From Haematococcus lacustris (taxonomy: Eukaryota; Chlorophyta; Chlorophyceae; Chlamydomonadales; Haematococcaceae): a DNA stretch of 64,000 bases. The translations under genes were made by a program, and so were the position numbers. The notes beneath the pieces are model-generated. The model had not been told where the DNA came from. It saw nothing but the letters and a program-made list of their open reading frames with translations, and made no database searches. The stretch covers positions 4,523,045 through 4,587,044 of the forward strand of contig JASKMD010000010.1 in assembly GCA_030144725.1 (NCBI GenBank). The letters are read 5' to 3'. Below, piece after piece: positions 39,699-53,000 of the stretch (position 1 is its first letter; each line of letters begins with the position of its first letter).

Positions 39699-42600
39699 TC
39701 ACATTTGAGCATATGACAGCTTGCACTTTGTTGCGTGGGCGGTAGAGGGGGACATGGTGCATATGGGGCTGGATGTTGGCACTTCCTGCTGCACAGCCTG
39801 GCAGCACACCTGCTGCTGGTAGCCCTGCAGAGCCTCCTGCCGCTGCCTGAGCCGGGCCTGGCCGCTTGCAGGGCTGATTGACTCGTCCTGAAGATCAGCT
39901 CCTGCATGGAGATTTACATGGGGCATGCAGATGAAGCAGGAGTAGGTGTGCAGGCAGTTCAAGCGAAAATCAACTCCTGGCTGTGATGACAGCAGGTGGG
40001 GGGTAGTAGAAGGATGGTAGGGGAGGGCAATAGGAGGAGGAGAAGGAGGAGAAGGAGGAGGAGGAGGGGGGGTCGGAGAAAAAGGTGGAGGGAGAGGCTG
40101 TAGGAGGGTGGAGGTTTTTTTTAGGGTTGTTGGCAGTACTGTTGGGAGGAGTGGGACCGCTAATGCAGTGCAGGAAATGAAGGAGGAGGGAGAGGAAGAG
40201 GAGACAAAGAAGAAGTGGAAAAAGAGAGGGGAGAATGGGCGTAAGACGTGGGCTAGGAGGTACCTACCCGGGCACATAGCTGCCAGGTATGCCTTCTGGC
40301 TATGCCGCTCCCTGTCCGCCAAGAGCACCTCAGCCGCTAGAGCAGTGAGCAGCTGGTACATGACCCCCAGCCGCTCGCTGATCTGCAGCACCCAGTAGGG
40401 CAGGGCAAGCCTGCTTCGGAGCAGGGAGGGCTAGGGCTGACGCAACACAGCAGCATGATGATTGGAGCAGGAAACAGTGAACAGGAAAGCAGGATAGGGT
40501 ACAGAGAAGCAGGAAAGCCCAGGGACCCTGAAGCGGTTGGGAAATGCGCGAAACCATTCATGAATCCCTAAATTGAGCAAACAGGTGAAGTTGGTTGCAT
40601 GGCCTGCACATAAACAATGTCTATAATGGCATGATGTCCATGTCCGTCATCTTCAAGAAACGACTAATGTGTGGTAAGCCAGCATGCTTGTGGTGCCTGA
40701 AGGTCCAGCTGAGCCAGCTCTGGGTGTGCAGGCGGCTTGGGTTGAGCTTCCTAGGAGCTCAGCGGTTCAATACACCACCTTGTCTTACCACACGTATGCC
40801 TTGCCTCCTGGCCCGGCTCAGGCAGGCCAGGCAGGCCAGGCAGGCCAGGCAGGCCAGGCAGGCCAGGCAGGCCAGGCAGGCCAGGCAGGCAGGCCAGGTC
40901 AGGCAGGCCAGGTCAGGCAGCTTTAGTGAAAGGTGCTTTGGTTGCAGGAGCAAGTCGTGATTGAGGAGCATGGTGTGCATGTGGTGACAAGCACCTTTCC
41001 AGCTGGCATTTCAGTGGAGTCCTTTGACAACAGAGGTGGCAGCCCGCAGGCCGCGGCCACTTGCTCTGCCTCGTTGGCCACCACGTCGACCAGCATGTTC
41101 ACCACCTGCGCCATACAGCCCACACGAAAAAAAAATTTACTGCCACATACCACCAGGAAAGGTGACCAAGTATGTCACACCCACCAGCACAGCAGCGGAC
41201 CCCTCACAAGGGCACACACAGCAGGATGCGTGTTCTGGATGGAGGGGAAGGCGACAGGCAAGGTCTGGATGCACACGTTCCAGTCAGGGAGTCAGGTGCC
41301 GCAGTCTCCCTTCCAATTCCCGAGGCCTTGGAGATTGTCTGCCCGGAACACTTGAACTGACCCACATTTCAGGGGGCATAAACCTCGTTGTTGCAACTAT
41401 GTTTTGACGTTATTCGTTGTTGAATTGGCGGCAATCAAGCGACTCAGCTAGGAGAGGCAGAAGAACGGAGGACAAGTGGCATACCAAATCATTATAATAC
41501 GCTTAGTTGTAGGGAGTCAAAAGGGAGACCTTGGTACTTGTATTCGGTAATGTACACTTTTGTTAGGTGTGACGAGGGGTATTCATGTGGTGAGGGTTGC
41601 TCCATGAGTATGGTGTCGAGGGTGGTCACGAGATTATGAGGGAGATCATGAGGGTGGTGCAGGAAGGGTGTGGCTCTTGATGGGCACCATGGCTGCAGCT
41701 TTGTTGAGGTTGGTTAAGGCAAGCTCTGGCAATGAATGACTGAAGGTGCTGCACCGAGACTATGTCAAACTCCTGGCGCGTCAAACTCCTGACGCCTGGC
41801 GCGTTTGACGACCTGCCAGGCTAAGGCAGGGATGCTCAGTCAGCTCCAGCCACAGCACAGGGGCTAGGCAGGGCCAGGCAAGCAGTGTGGGATGAGCCTC
41901 AGATGGTCACAAAAGGCTCACCGTGAAGTCCATGTCTATGCTGTCCAGCAGGCCCTGCAGCCGCTTCAGCTGCTCCACACTCTCATACGCCCGCTGCCGG
42001 TACAGGGCACGCTGGCGGTGCAGGCGAGCCACCTGAGAGGAGCAGGCAGGACGTCCAGTGGGGCTACTGCTGCAAGCTCCAGCCCTATCACGCCCGTTAC
42101 ATCAGAACACAGTGCAGTTACCAACACATTGCGGTGTAGCAAAGATTGTGCAGTGCACCATGATACCATAACCTGCGCAAGGTACACTCCTTTGTTCTGT
42201 GAGTGTTTCCTTCTACCACATGGAAGCATGGTCACATGAAACTAGCATCACAAGCCACCCCACCCCACTGCCAACACGGAGCCAGCATAACAGGGTACTA
42301 CGCCCTCGCTGGCAGGCAGGCCTGGCCCACGCTTCAGACACTCCCACCACGGCTTAGCCCGGCAGGCATGGTCTACTCAGGCATAGTCTCCTCTGACCAG
42401 CTTGCCAGCCAGGCCTCCAGGTCCAACTTCCACTGTCAGCAGAGTGTGCCTGCCTGTCTGTCTAGCTGGCTGACAGCTGGACGCAAGACATAGGTACAAC
42501 AAGGCCTAGCCCTGCCATGTGATTGCGGGTCCGAGCTTCCACTGTCAGCAGAGTATGCCTGCCTGCCTAGCTGGCTGACAGCTGGACGCAAGACATAGGT

Positions 42601-45600
42601 ATGCCCTGTGGTTGCGTGCTGCAGCAGGCGGAGCACCTGGCCCCACCTGAGCTGCAAGGGCCGCAACTGCGCGAGCGCCATCGCGGTCAAAGGGGCGAAG
42701 GTAGGAGCCTGGGTTCCTGCTGTGTGCCGCTAGGTTGCCCTTGTCGTCCAGCTGCAGCACACCAGAGGGCAGCACTGGGCTGGGAGGGCACTCAGGGTAG
42801 GGTTGCATGGGTAGGGGTGAGCTTGGAGGGAGGGGGCATGAGCCCAGGCTGTCTGACCTCAGGCGGTGACAACTTGGGAAGGGCTGCCGCTGGCATGCAG
42901 CTGCGGTGGGTCTAGGTTGCATCTGGAGTTCTAGTAAGCTGTTGCTTTCATAAGAGCATGTGTTTCATGCCAACATAGATTTCCCGGCCTTCGGGTTGGG
43001 GTAGCGAATCAGGTATTGGTGCCGGATGCTTGCTGCATGCAAACAGACCGGATTCCAGATAGCGCAGCCCTTGCCGATAATAGTAGGGGAAACATGCGTC
43101 TGCTTGCCTGCTACCGTCTCAAAACTCCTGCTGGTGGTATTATGTTGGGTGTCTGCTGCCTGCTGCCTTTGAACTACTGTCTCAGAACTGCTGGTGGTAT
43201 GGTGTTGGATGTTGGGCACCAGCTCAGGTGCACAGAACAACACCGTACTTCACAAAGTACTTGGGACTGCACTCTGGGGTGCTGCTAACGCTGGTCTGGA
43301 GCCGGCATTTCCCAGAAACTTGCCTAAGTCCGGCTACTTCTTTGCAACAACAGCCATTTTTAGGCAAGTCTCTTGTAAGCCTAAACAAGCCTCAAGGGCA
43401 AGGGTTGCCTAAGAGTGAGTCAGTGGGTCAGATGCCACCATACCGTGAAGTGCAGTTGGGTCCAGATGCCGGCATGACGGGGTAATGGCTCTGAGCCTTC
43501 CGCCAGAGCACTCTCCTGGTCAATGGCTAATTCCTCAGGGGTGGCCTCCCCACCGCCCAGCTGCAGCAGCAGCAGCAGCAGCATATGACAGGTGTTGACA
43601 AGGATGAAGGTTTCTTAGCACAATGTGTGCGGCAACAGCAGCAAGAAAACTAATGACAAGCTATAGGAGGCTTTCTACATGTACCTGACTGTCGGCACTG
43701 CAGCCTGCTTGCACAATTGCAAGCCGAAGTGAGTTCCTTGCTCACTGCCTAGCTTGCCCCATTTACTTGCCTGCCCCAGCTGCCGGCGCGCTACCTAATA
43801 TCACACTTTTGCACCTTGCGGCCTGTTTAAGCTCCTCAAGCATCACAAGCCACCCCACCCTCACACTGCCGACACGGAGCCTGCACAGCAGCCAGCACAC
43901 CCCACAGCTTCTCATCACCGCCCCTTGGCCACACAGCCCACTGACCGCTTGGAAGGAGATGGCAGCCAGGCCTAGAGCGCAGGCCATCCGCTCTCTGCGA
44001 GCACTGTCTAGGGCTTCTGCCGCTATGCTCATGGCCCGGGCATGAGTCACCTCAGCATTAGAGATCTGCAGCAATTGCAAGCATGTTCAAGGCAACTCAA
44101 GTGGACGTGAAGGGGAATGGCTGGGAGGGAGGGAGAGAGAGAGACGGCTTTGATGACTGGTCAGGGAAACGACAGGACAGTGCACGCAGCACAGCCTTAC
44201 TATTCTCAGTCCAATGCCCATGCCAAACCACTACAACCCTGAAGGCCGGGTCCTATGTTTTGCAAGACCATTCCAGCTCACATTTGCCACAGAGGTGTGT
44301 TGGCGATGGTGGGTTTGTTTACGTGTTAAAGCCCATGACGTCACAGCTTGGCTTGTGACCCACCTAGTTGCTTCTGACCCTGTGACCAACTTTGTTACTC
44401 CTGACCCTGTGACTAACTCTGTTGCCCCTGACCCTGTGACCCACCTTGTTGCGCAGACTTCGAATGATGGCGTCGCTGTTGTTGGCGGTCTTGGCCAGCG
44501 CACGTTGCTGCAGCAGGCAGTGGGCGCATACACATGCACAAGGCCGGTGTCGTGCTGGCTGCGTCATAGTGCTTCTTCTGGCGGAAGGAGCTGGTGTGTG
44601 GCACTGCTACGTCCCTCGCAATGTTGCGGCCCTGTGACAGCTCGAAGTCTACATCAGTGTAGGGCAATTGGGTACTAGTGTGACTAGCAGTAATGATTGA
44701 GGGCCGGTATTTAGTTGGGAGTGTCCCTTTACATACCATAACTATATGGAGTTATTTTATCACAACAGATCAGTGGGTATCTAGATAACTAATAATTTGG
44801 TTAGTATCCTCCTTGTTATGCCTATCACTACTCTGAGTAACAGAGCTTAATGAACATGCCTATCACTGGTCAACATTCCTTCTCATACCCTACATTTTCC
44901 TTGTGTTCGCCTTTTCCTCTGTCTTCATGTTATCTGGCATGCTGCTTTATAGGGAAGGTAGCCTAGCCAATCTGCCGTGTCTTTCAAAGCTGAGGGGCTG
45001 GCACCTCACCTGATGGCCATCCGACACCTGATAATCTTTTAGGGATCGATGCAAGCTTTTAATCTCTGCCTTCTGCTTCTCACCCTGCAGTCAAAGGCAC
45101 AGCCAGGTGACACACTACCAGCAGCGCGTCAGCCTCCCCCACTATGCCATGGCTGACGGTGGGTTTTGGTATGATAGTATCGTGGTGATGGTGTGGCTGC
45201 CTGGCCTCGCCCACTAGCTGCAATGCCAAGCAGTGGGTTGTCACACAAAGTGCAAGTAATGAAGGACAGAGTAGGGCGGACTGTGTAGGATATCCGGAAT
45301 GCTCAAGCACAACATACTTATGTATACATACTTTGTTACAGACTAGCAAGCTGTGGAGGCACCCAGTGGCAGGCCTTGTGGCTATGTAATCCAACAGCTT
45401 AATGGCTTAGGGGCCTAGTGGTCTGGCAATTCAGTGAGCGGTCCTTTGTAGGGGTAGGGGGCAGCTGAGAGGTCCCTGCCGCGGGCACGCTGCGGTCCTG
45501 CTGGACTGGCTTTGAAAAATTGACCTGCCAGCCAACTGCTTGGGCGCCTTCTAAGGCGGTCATCATACTAGATGAGAGGCTGGTAGCCTGATAATGACCC

Positions 45601-46208
45601 TGACTCCAAACATCAAAACTGGACATAAGTCTGACCCTGGCCCTGACTCTGAAGCTAGCACTGCCCCACCCCTGACCCTGGCCCTGACCCTGGCCCTGGC
45701 TCTGGCCCTGACCCTGGTCCTGACCTTGGCCCTGGCTACTCAATCCAGGCCCGAGGCTGCCCCTGACCATGTCCAGGCCAGTGTGCACTTTCACCCAGTT
45801 CGGCAGTCTAACAAAACGGCTGCGTGCCACCTGCAGCATACTGTATTCAGAACTGCAGTGGCAGCCACCTACCTCTTCCCGCTGCATCTCCAGCAGGCGT
45901 CTGAGGTCAGCTATCTGTGCGTCCCTAGTCTGCAAGGCAGCAGTTGCACACCACACTGAGAGCAGTCCTGAAGGTTGCCTGACAGGACAGCGGCACACAG
46001 CAGCACATACCCGGATCTCAACCTCCCTTTGTCGTTGACAGCTTGCCAGCTCATGCCGCAGGTTCTTGAGAATGCTCTGTATCTTGATGTGCTCCAGGCC
46101 CTCTTTTTCCCAGGGCACAGGCTGGCGAGCAAAGGGTGCAGCTGGGACTGCACCGCTGATTGGTGGCAACCTGCCAGCTGGGGCAACAAGGGGTGGAGCT
46201 TCCTGCAT
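39699..46208 (-). CDS. Coiled-coil protein of unknown function (eleven exons)
   Basis: Exons in gene order: 46208-46011 (ATG), 45929-45873, 45084-45010, 44507-44445, 44065-43946, 43560-43444, 42751-42647, 42032-41922, 41105-40995, 40382-40268 and 39901-39810. The frame may read on to a stop at 39699, or splice again. All junctions are AG/GT and every phase agrees, with about 388 residues in the listed exons. The N terminus is Pro/Ala-rich, followed by charged helices (HIKIQSILKNLRHELASCQR, RDAQIADLRRLLEMQREE). A middle part has GIWTQLHFTLDDKGNLAAH and later helices such as VNMLVDVVANEAEQVAAA and LLADRERHSQKAYLAAM. No family was recognised. The composition would suit a cytoskeletal or flagellar structural protein, but that is inference. 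A further exon between 44640 and 44510 cannot be excluded. It is divergent from the pfkB gene. Confidence 0.65.
40815..40920. repeat. AGGCAGGCC minisatellite in an intron
   Basis: About ten tandem copies of GGCAGGCCA, irregular at the 3' end. It lies in the intron between the last but two and the last but one exon of the minus-strand coiled-coil gene. Confidence 0.85.
42430..42600. repeat. Tandem duplication of about 55 bp
   Basis: The segment containing AGCTGGCTGACAGCTGGACG and then CAAGACATAGGTA is present twice, ending near 42495 and 42600. It is intronic in the coiled-coil gene. Confidence 0.75.
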
Positions 46209-47016
46209 TGCCAGCAGTATGACGTCTGTACGAAGTGTATAGATGTGGACATGGCATTTGCTTGCTGGTGCAGCAAATCAAAGACGGTTGCGGCATCGCG
46301 TATAGCGATTGCGTATGTGTCGTACCATATCAATGTAGCCTAGTCGTTGGCTACACACAGCTGTAGGATGCGACTCCACCGCCTCGGGCGCAGGACATGT
46401 TGACAAAATATAAGTTGAGATATCAATCAAGTGCGCGAATAGCAGTGTGTGTGCGCGGTGCTATTGAACCAGAAGGGAGTCTGTCCTTGTGACATTTCAA
46501 GTTGCACATGGGATGCCATGATATTTCTTTGGTCAGCCCCCGGCTCCCTACCTTTCCCCCAACCCAGAACCACTCCCTTACAAGGTTATAGGAAGACATA
46601 CAGCTAAGGGTGACACGCCTTGGACAGGCCGAAGTGATGGCCGGGCTTGCAACTAGTGCGGCAACAGGCCTATAGCTAACAGCGTGCCACTGATGGTTAG
46701 TAGCTGTCGAGCTGTCCCTGTAGGGTCAACCTAGAAGTCAATACCTTGCAGTGAACGTCTTGGGGGGTGGGGGCTGGCTTTGATATCATATCCTCTGCTT
46801 TCTGCAGCGCCCCCTTGAGGCTGCTTTAAAGAATACTTCAATGCATTCTCGCCTTCATCAGACACCAAACGATTTTCATCGTGTTCAAATGACCTTTGGG
46901 TTTAGCAAAGTTTAACAAAGAGCTCCTCTATGCATTGACTACCGCATAATCCTCTACAGATGCAGTAAGCCAAAGCTTCAACCGCTGCTGCTTTTGCGGC
47001 CACCAGCGTGCGAGTA
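46209..47016. promoter_or_regulatory. Shared divergent promoter region
   Basis: This 808-bp interval separates the start codon of the minus-strand coiled-coil gene from that of the plus-strand pfkB gene, so both promoters should lie here. No TATA box or known motif could be assigned with confidence. It may also hold 5' UTR exons. Confidence 0.45.
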
Positions 47017-50000
47017 ATGCTGCTCGCACGCCAGCCAGGCATGCACAGCAATGTCCAGCAACCTCGACGCTGGGGGGCAACTGGCTCACCTCGAGCCAGG
47101 CAGCCATCGGGTTCAAGACGGGCCCTCCGCCGCTGTGCCTGCCAGGCTAGTCTGACAGCTGATGCAACAGCAGTGCCACCCCAAGCTCGCAGCACAGACA
47201 AGCGCGCAGATGTGGTGGCCTTGGGCAACCTGTGAGTCCCCCCATCCCCCTCCGTCCTCCCCGGCTAGTGCAAGCATGGGAGTGCTGTGGTGTGACTGTA
47301 GGATGTGTGGGCGATCACATACGGTCTGATTAGGCAGCTTAGCCATCTGTGCATGTGCTTCCCTGACATTGCCTTCTCCTGGTAGCTGCCAGCCGGTATT
47401 GCTGCGGCGTATCACAGCATAAGCCCAGGATCTGTACACCAACCCCTGGCTGCTACGACTTGCACTATAGAAATTACAGACACATACACATGGAACATGC
47501 ATGCTTGGATTCCAGCCCAGCTATGGAGCCCCTGAAGCCCCATCAGGCTCAGCATCCATACAGCAACCCTAGCTGCAATGCATTGTACCTTACACCCTTG
47601 GCAACCTTAGGCAAGCGCCTCAACCCTGTGTCACCTCCTGCCCAGCCAATGCACCAAGTGCTGCACGCTGCCTATGCAGCTGCTGCGATGTGGTGCTGCA
47701 AGTGCCGCAACTCCCTCCAGCTGATGTGGGCGCTAGGCAGAAGCTGCTGGCCCAGCTGACCAGTGAACCCCCTGCCCCGACCAACTGGGAGGTGGGGGGC
47801 ACGGCCAACTTCATGATCGCTGCTGCCAGGCTGGGCTTGAAGGTGTCCTCCATTGCACACCTGGGGCATGGTGAGTCGGCAGTGGAGGCGGCAAGCAGCA
47901 GGGGCGGCAGCAGCAGCATGAGGGGCGACAGCAGCAGCAGGGGCGGCAGCAGCAGCATAAGGGGCGACAGCAGCAACAGGGGCGGCAGCAGCAGCTTGAG
48001 GGGCGACAGCAGCAGCATGAGGGGCGGCAGATGCAGCATGAGGGGCGACAGTAGCAGCAGGGGCAGCAGCAGCAGCATGAGGGGCGACAGCAGCAGCAGG
48101 GGCGGCAGCAGCAGCATGAGGGGCGACAGCAGCAGCAGGGGCGGCAGATGCAGTATAAGGGGCGACAGCAGCAACAGGGGCGGCAGCAGCAGCTTGAGGG
48201 GCGACAGCAGCAGCAGGGGCGGCAGCAGCAGCATGAGGGGCGACAGCAGCAGCAGGGGCGGCAGCAGCAGTATAAGGGGCGACAGCAGCAACAGGGGCGG
48301 CAGCAGCAGCTTGAGGGGCGACAGCAGCAGCAGGGGCGGCAGCAGCAGCATGAGGGGCGACAGCAGCAACAGGGGCGGCAGCAGCAGCTTGAGGGGCGAC
48401 AGCAGCAGCAGGGGCGGCAGCAGCAGCATGAGGGGCGACAGCAGCAACAGGGGCGGCAGCAGCAGTATAAGGGGCGACAGCAGCAACAGGGGCGGCAGCA
48501 GCAGCTTGAGGGGCGACAGCAGCAGCAGGGGCGGCAGCAGCAGTATAAGGGGCGACAGCAGCAACAGGGGCGGCAGCAGCAGTATAAGGGGCGACAGCAG
48601 CAGCAGGGGCGGCAGCAGCAGCATGAGGGGCGACAGCAGCAGCAGGTGCGGCAGCAGCAGCTTGAGGGGCGACAGCAGCAGCAGGGGCGGCAGCAGCAGC
48701 ATGAGGGGCGACAGCAGCAGCAGGGGCGGCAGCAGCAGCTTGAGGGGCGACAGCAGCAGCAGGGGCGGCAGCAGCAGCTTGAGGGGCGACAGCAGCAGCA
48801 GGGGCGGCAGCAGCAGCATGAGGGGCGACAGCAGCAGCAGGGGCGGCAGCAGCAGTATAAGGGGCGACAGCAGCAACAGGGGCGGCAGCAGCAGCTTGAG
48901 GGGCGACAGCAGCAGCAGGGGCGGCAGCAGCAGTATAAGGGGCGACAGCAGCAACAGGGGCGGCAGCAGCAGCTTGAGGGGCGACAGCAGCAGCAGGGGC
49001 GGCAGCAGCAGCTTGAGGGGCGACAGCAGCAGCAGGGGCGGCAGCAGCAGCTTGAGGGGCGACAGCAGCAGCAGGGGCGGCAGCAGCAGTATAAGGGGCG
49101 ACAGCAGCAACAGGGGCGGCAGCAGCAGCTTGAGGGGCGACAGCAGCAGCATGAGGGGCGGCAGATGCAGCATGAGGGGCGACAGTAGCAGCAGGGGCAG
49201 CAGCAGCAGCATGAGGGGCGACAGCAGCAGCAGGGGCGGCAGCAGCAGCATGAGGGGCGACAGCAGCAGCAGGGGCGGCAGCAGCAGTATAAGGGGCGAC
49301 AGCAGCAACAGGGGCGGCAGCAGCAGCTTGAGGGGCGACAGCAGCAGCAGGGGCGGCAGCAGCAGCATGAGGGGCGACAGCAGCAACAGGGGCGGCAGCA
49401 GCAGCTTGAGGGGCGACAGCAGCAGCAGGGGCGGCAGCAGCAGCATGAGGGGCGACAGCAGCAACAGGGGCGGCAGCAGCAGCTTGAGGGGCGACAGCAG
49501 CAGCAGGGGCAGCAGCAGCAGCATGAGGGGCGACAGCAGCAGCAGGGGCGGCAGCAGCAGCATGAGGGGCGACAGCAGCAGCAGGGGCGGCAGCAGCAGT
49601 ATAAGGGGCGACAGCAGCAACAGGGGCGGCAGCAGCAGCTTGAGGGGCGACAGCAGCAGCAGGGGCGGCAGCAGCAGCATGAGGGGCGACAGCAGCAACA
49701 GGGGCGGCAGCAGCAGCTTGAGGGGCGACAGCAGCAGCAGGGGCGGCAGCAGCAGCATGAGGGGCGACAGCAGCAGCAGGGGCGGCAGCAGCAGTATAAG
49801 GGGCGACAGCAGCAACAGGGGCGGCAGCAGCAGCTTGAGGGGCGACAGCAGCAGCAGGGGCGGCAGCAGCAGTATAAGGGGCGACAGCAGCAACAGGGGC
49901 GGCAGCAGCAGTATAAGGGGCGACAGCAGCAGCAGGGGCGGCAGCAGCAGCATGAGGGGCGACAGCAGCAGCAGGGGCGGCAGCAGCAGCTTGAGGGGCG

Positions 50001-53000
50001 ACAGCAGCAGCAGGGGCGGCAGCAGCAGCTTGAGGGGCGACAGCAGCAGCAGGGGCGGCAGCAGCAGCATGAGGGGCGACAGCAGCAGCAGGGGCGGCAG
50101 CAGCAGTATAAGGGGCGACAGCAGCAACAGGGGCGGCAGCAGCAGCTTGAGGGGCGACAGCAGCAGCAGGGGCGGCAGCAGCAGTAAAAGGGGCGACAGC
50201 AGCAACAGGGGCGGCAGCAGCAGTATAAGGGGCGACAGCAGCAACAGGGGCGGCAGCAGCAGCTTGAGGGGCGACAGCAGCAGCAGGGGCGGCAGCAGCA
50301 GTATAAGGGGCGACAGCAGCAACAGGGGCGGCAGCAGCAGCTTGAGGGGCGACAGCAGCAGCATGAGGGGCGACAGCAGCAGCAGGGGCGGCAGCAGCAG
50401 CAGGGGCGGCAGCAGCAGCATGAGGGGCGACAGCAGCAGCAGGGGCGACAGCAGCAGTATAAGGGGCGACAGCAGCAACAGGGGCGGCAGCAGCAGCATG
50501 AGGGGCGACAGCAGCAGCATGAGGGGCGGCAGATGCAGCATGAGGGGCGACAGTAGCAGCAGGGGCAGCAGCAGCAGCATGAGGGGCGACAGCAGCAGCA
50601 GGGGCGGCAGCAGCAGCTTGAGGGGCGACAGCAGCAGCATGAGGGGCGACAGCAGCAGCAGGGGCGGCAGCAGCAGCAGGGGCGGCAGCAGCAGCATGAG
50701 GGGCGACAGCAGCAGCAGGGGCGACAGCAGCAGTATAAGGGGCGACAGCAGCAACAGGGGCGGCAGCAGCAGCATGAGGGGCGACAGCAGCAGCATGAGG
50801 GGCGGCAGATGCAGCATGAGGGGCGACAGTAGCAGCAGGGGCAGCAGCAGCAGCATGAGGGGCGACAGCAGCAGCAGGGGCGGCAGCAGCAGCATGAGGG
50901 GCGACAGCAGCAGCATGAGGGGCGACAGCAGCAGCAGGGGCGGCAGCAGCAGCTTGAGGGGCGACAGCAGCAGCAGGGGCGGCAGCAGCAGTATAAGGGG
51001 CGACAGCAGCAACAGGGGCGGCAGCAGCAGCTTGAGGGGCGACAGCAGCAGCATGAGGGGCGGCAGATGCAGCATGAGGGGCGACAGTAGCAGCAGGGGC
51101 AGCAGCAGCAGCATAAGGGGCGACAGCAGCAACAGGGGCGGCAGCAGCAGCTTGAGGGGCGACAGCAGCAGCATGAGGGGCGACAGCAGCAGCAGGGGCG
51201 ACAGTAGCAGCATGAGGGGCGACAGCAGCAACATGAGGGGCGGCAGCAGCAGCATGAGGTGTGACAGCAGCAGCATGAGGGGCGACAGCAGCAGCATGAG
51301 GGGCGACAGCAGCAGCAGGGGCGGCAGATGCAGCATGAGGGGCGACAGCAGCAGCATGAGGGGCGACAGCAGCAGCATGAGGTGTGACAGCAGCAGCATG
51401 AGGGGCGACAGCAGCAGCAGGGGCGACAGTAGCAGCATGAGGGGCGACAGCAGCAGCATGAGGGGCGACAGCAGCAACAGGGGCGGCAGCAGCAGCTTGA
51501 GGGGCGACAGCAGCAGCAGGGGCGGCAGCAGCAGTATAAGGGGCGACAGCAGCAGCAGGGGCGACAGCAGCAGCATGAGGGGCGACAGCAGCAGCATGAG
51601 GTGTGACAGCAGCAGCATGAGGGGCGACAGCAGCAGCAGGGGCGACAGTAGCAGCATGAGGGGCGACAGCAGCAGCATGAGGGGCGACAGCAGCAACAGG
51701 GGCGGCAGCAGCAGCTTGAGGGGCGACAGCAGCAGCAGGGGCGGCAGCAGCAGCATGAGGGGCGACAGCAGCAGCAGGGGCGGCAGCAGCAGTATAAGGG
51801 GCGACAGCAGCAACAGGGGCGGCAGCAGCAGCTTGAGGGGCGACAGCAGCAGCAGGGGCGGCAGCAGCAGTATAAGGGGCGACAGCAGCAACAGGGGCGG
51901 CAGCAGCAGCTTGAGGGGCGACAGCAGCAGCAGGGGCGGCAGCAGCAGCTTGAGGGGCGACAGCAGCAGCAGGGGCGGCAGCAGCAGCATGAGGGGCGAC
52001 AGCAGCAGCAGGGGCGGCAGCAGCAGTATAAGGGGCGACAGCAGCAACAGGGGCGGCAGCAGCAGCATGAGGGGCGACAGCAGCAGCAGGGGCGGCAGCA
52101 GCAGTATAAGGGGCGACAGCAGCAACAGGGGCGGCAGCAGCAGCTTGAGGGGCGACAGCAGCAGCAGGGGCGGCAGCAGCAGCATGAGGGGCGACAGCAG
52201 CAGCATGAGGGGCGACAGCAGCAGCAGGGGCGGCAGCAGCAGTATAAGGGGCGACAGCAGCAACAGGGGCGGCAGCAGCAGTATAAGGGGCGACAGCAGC
52301 AGCAGGGGCGGCAGCAGCAGCTTGAGGGGCGACAGCAGCAACAGGGGCGGCAGCAGCAGCTTCAGAGGCGACAGCAGCAGCAGGGGCGGCAGCAGCAGTA
52401 TAAGGGGCGACAGCAGCAACAGGGGCGGCAGCAGCAGCTTGAGGGGCGACAGCAGCAGCAGGGGCGGCAGCAGCAGCTTGAGGGGCGACAGCAGCAGCAG
52501 GGGCGGCAGCAGCAGCATGAGGGGCGACAGCAGCAGCAGGGGCGGCAGCAGCAGTATAAGGGGCGACAGCAGCAACAGGGGCGGCAGCAGCAGCATGAGG
52601 GGCGACAGCAGCAGCAGGGGCGGCAGCAGCAGTATAAGGGGCGACAGCAGCAACAGGGGCGGCAGCAGCAGCTTGAGGGGCGACAGCAGCAGCAGGGGCG
52701 GCAGCAGCAGCTTGAGGGGCGACAGCAGCAGCAGGGGCGGCAGCAGCAGCATGAGGGGCGACAGCAGCAGCAGGGGCGGCAGCAGCAGTATAAGGGGCGA
52801 CAGCAGCAACAGGGGCGGCAGCAGCAGCTTGAGGGGCGACAGCAGCAGCAGGGGCGGCAGCAGCAGCATGAGGGGCGACAGCAGCAGCAGGGGCGGCAGC
52901 AGCAGTATAAGGGGCGACAGCAGCAGCAGGGGCGGCAGCAGCAGTATAAGGGGCGACAGCAGCAACAGGGGCGGCAGCAGCAGCTTGAGGGGCGACAGCA

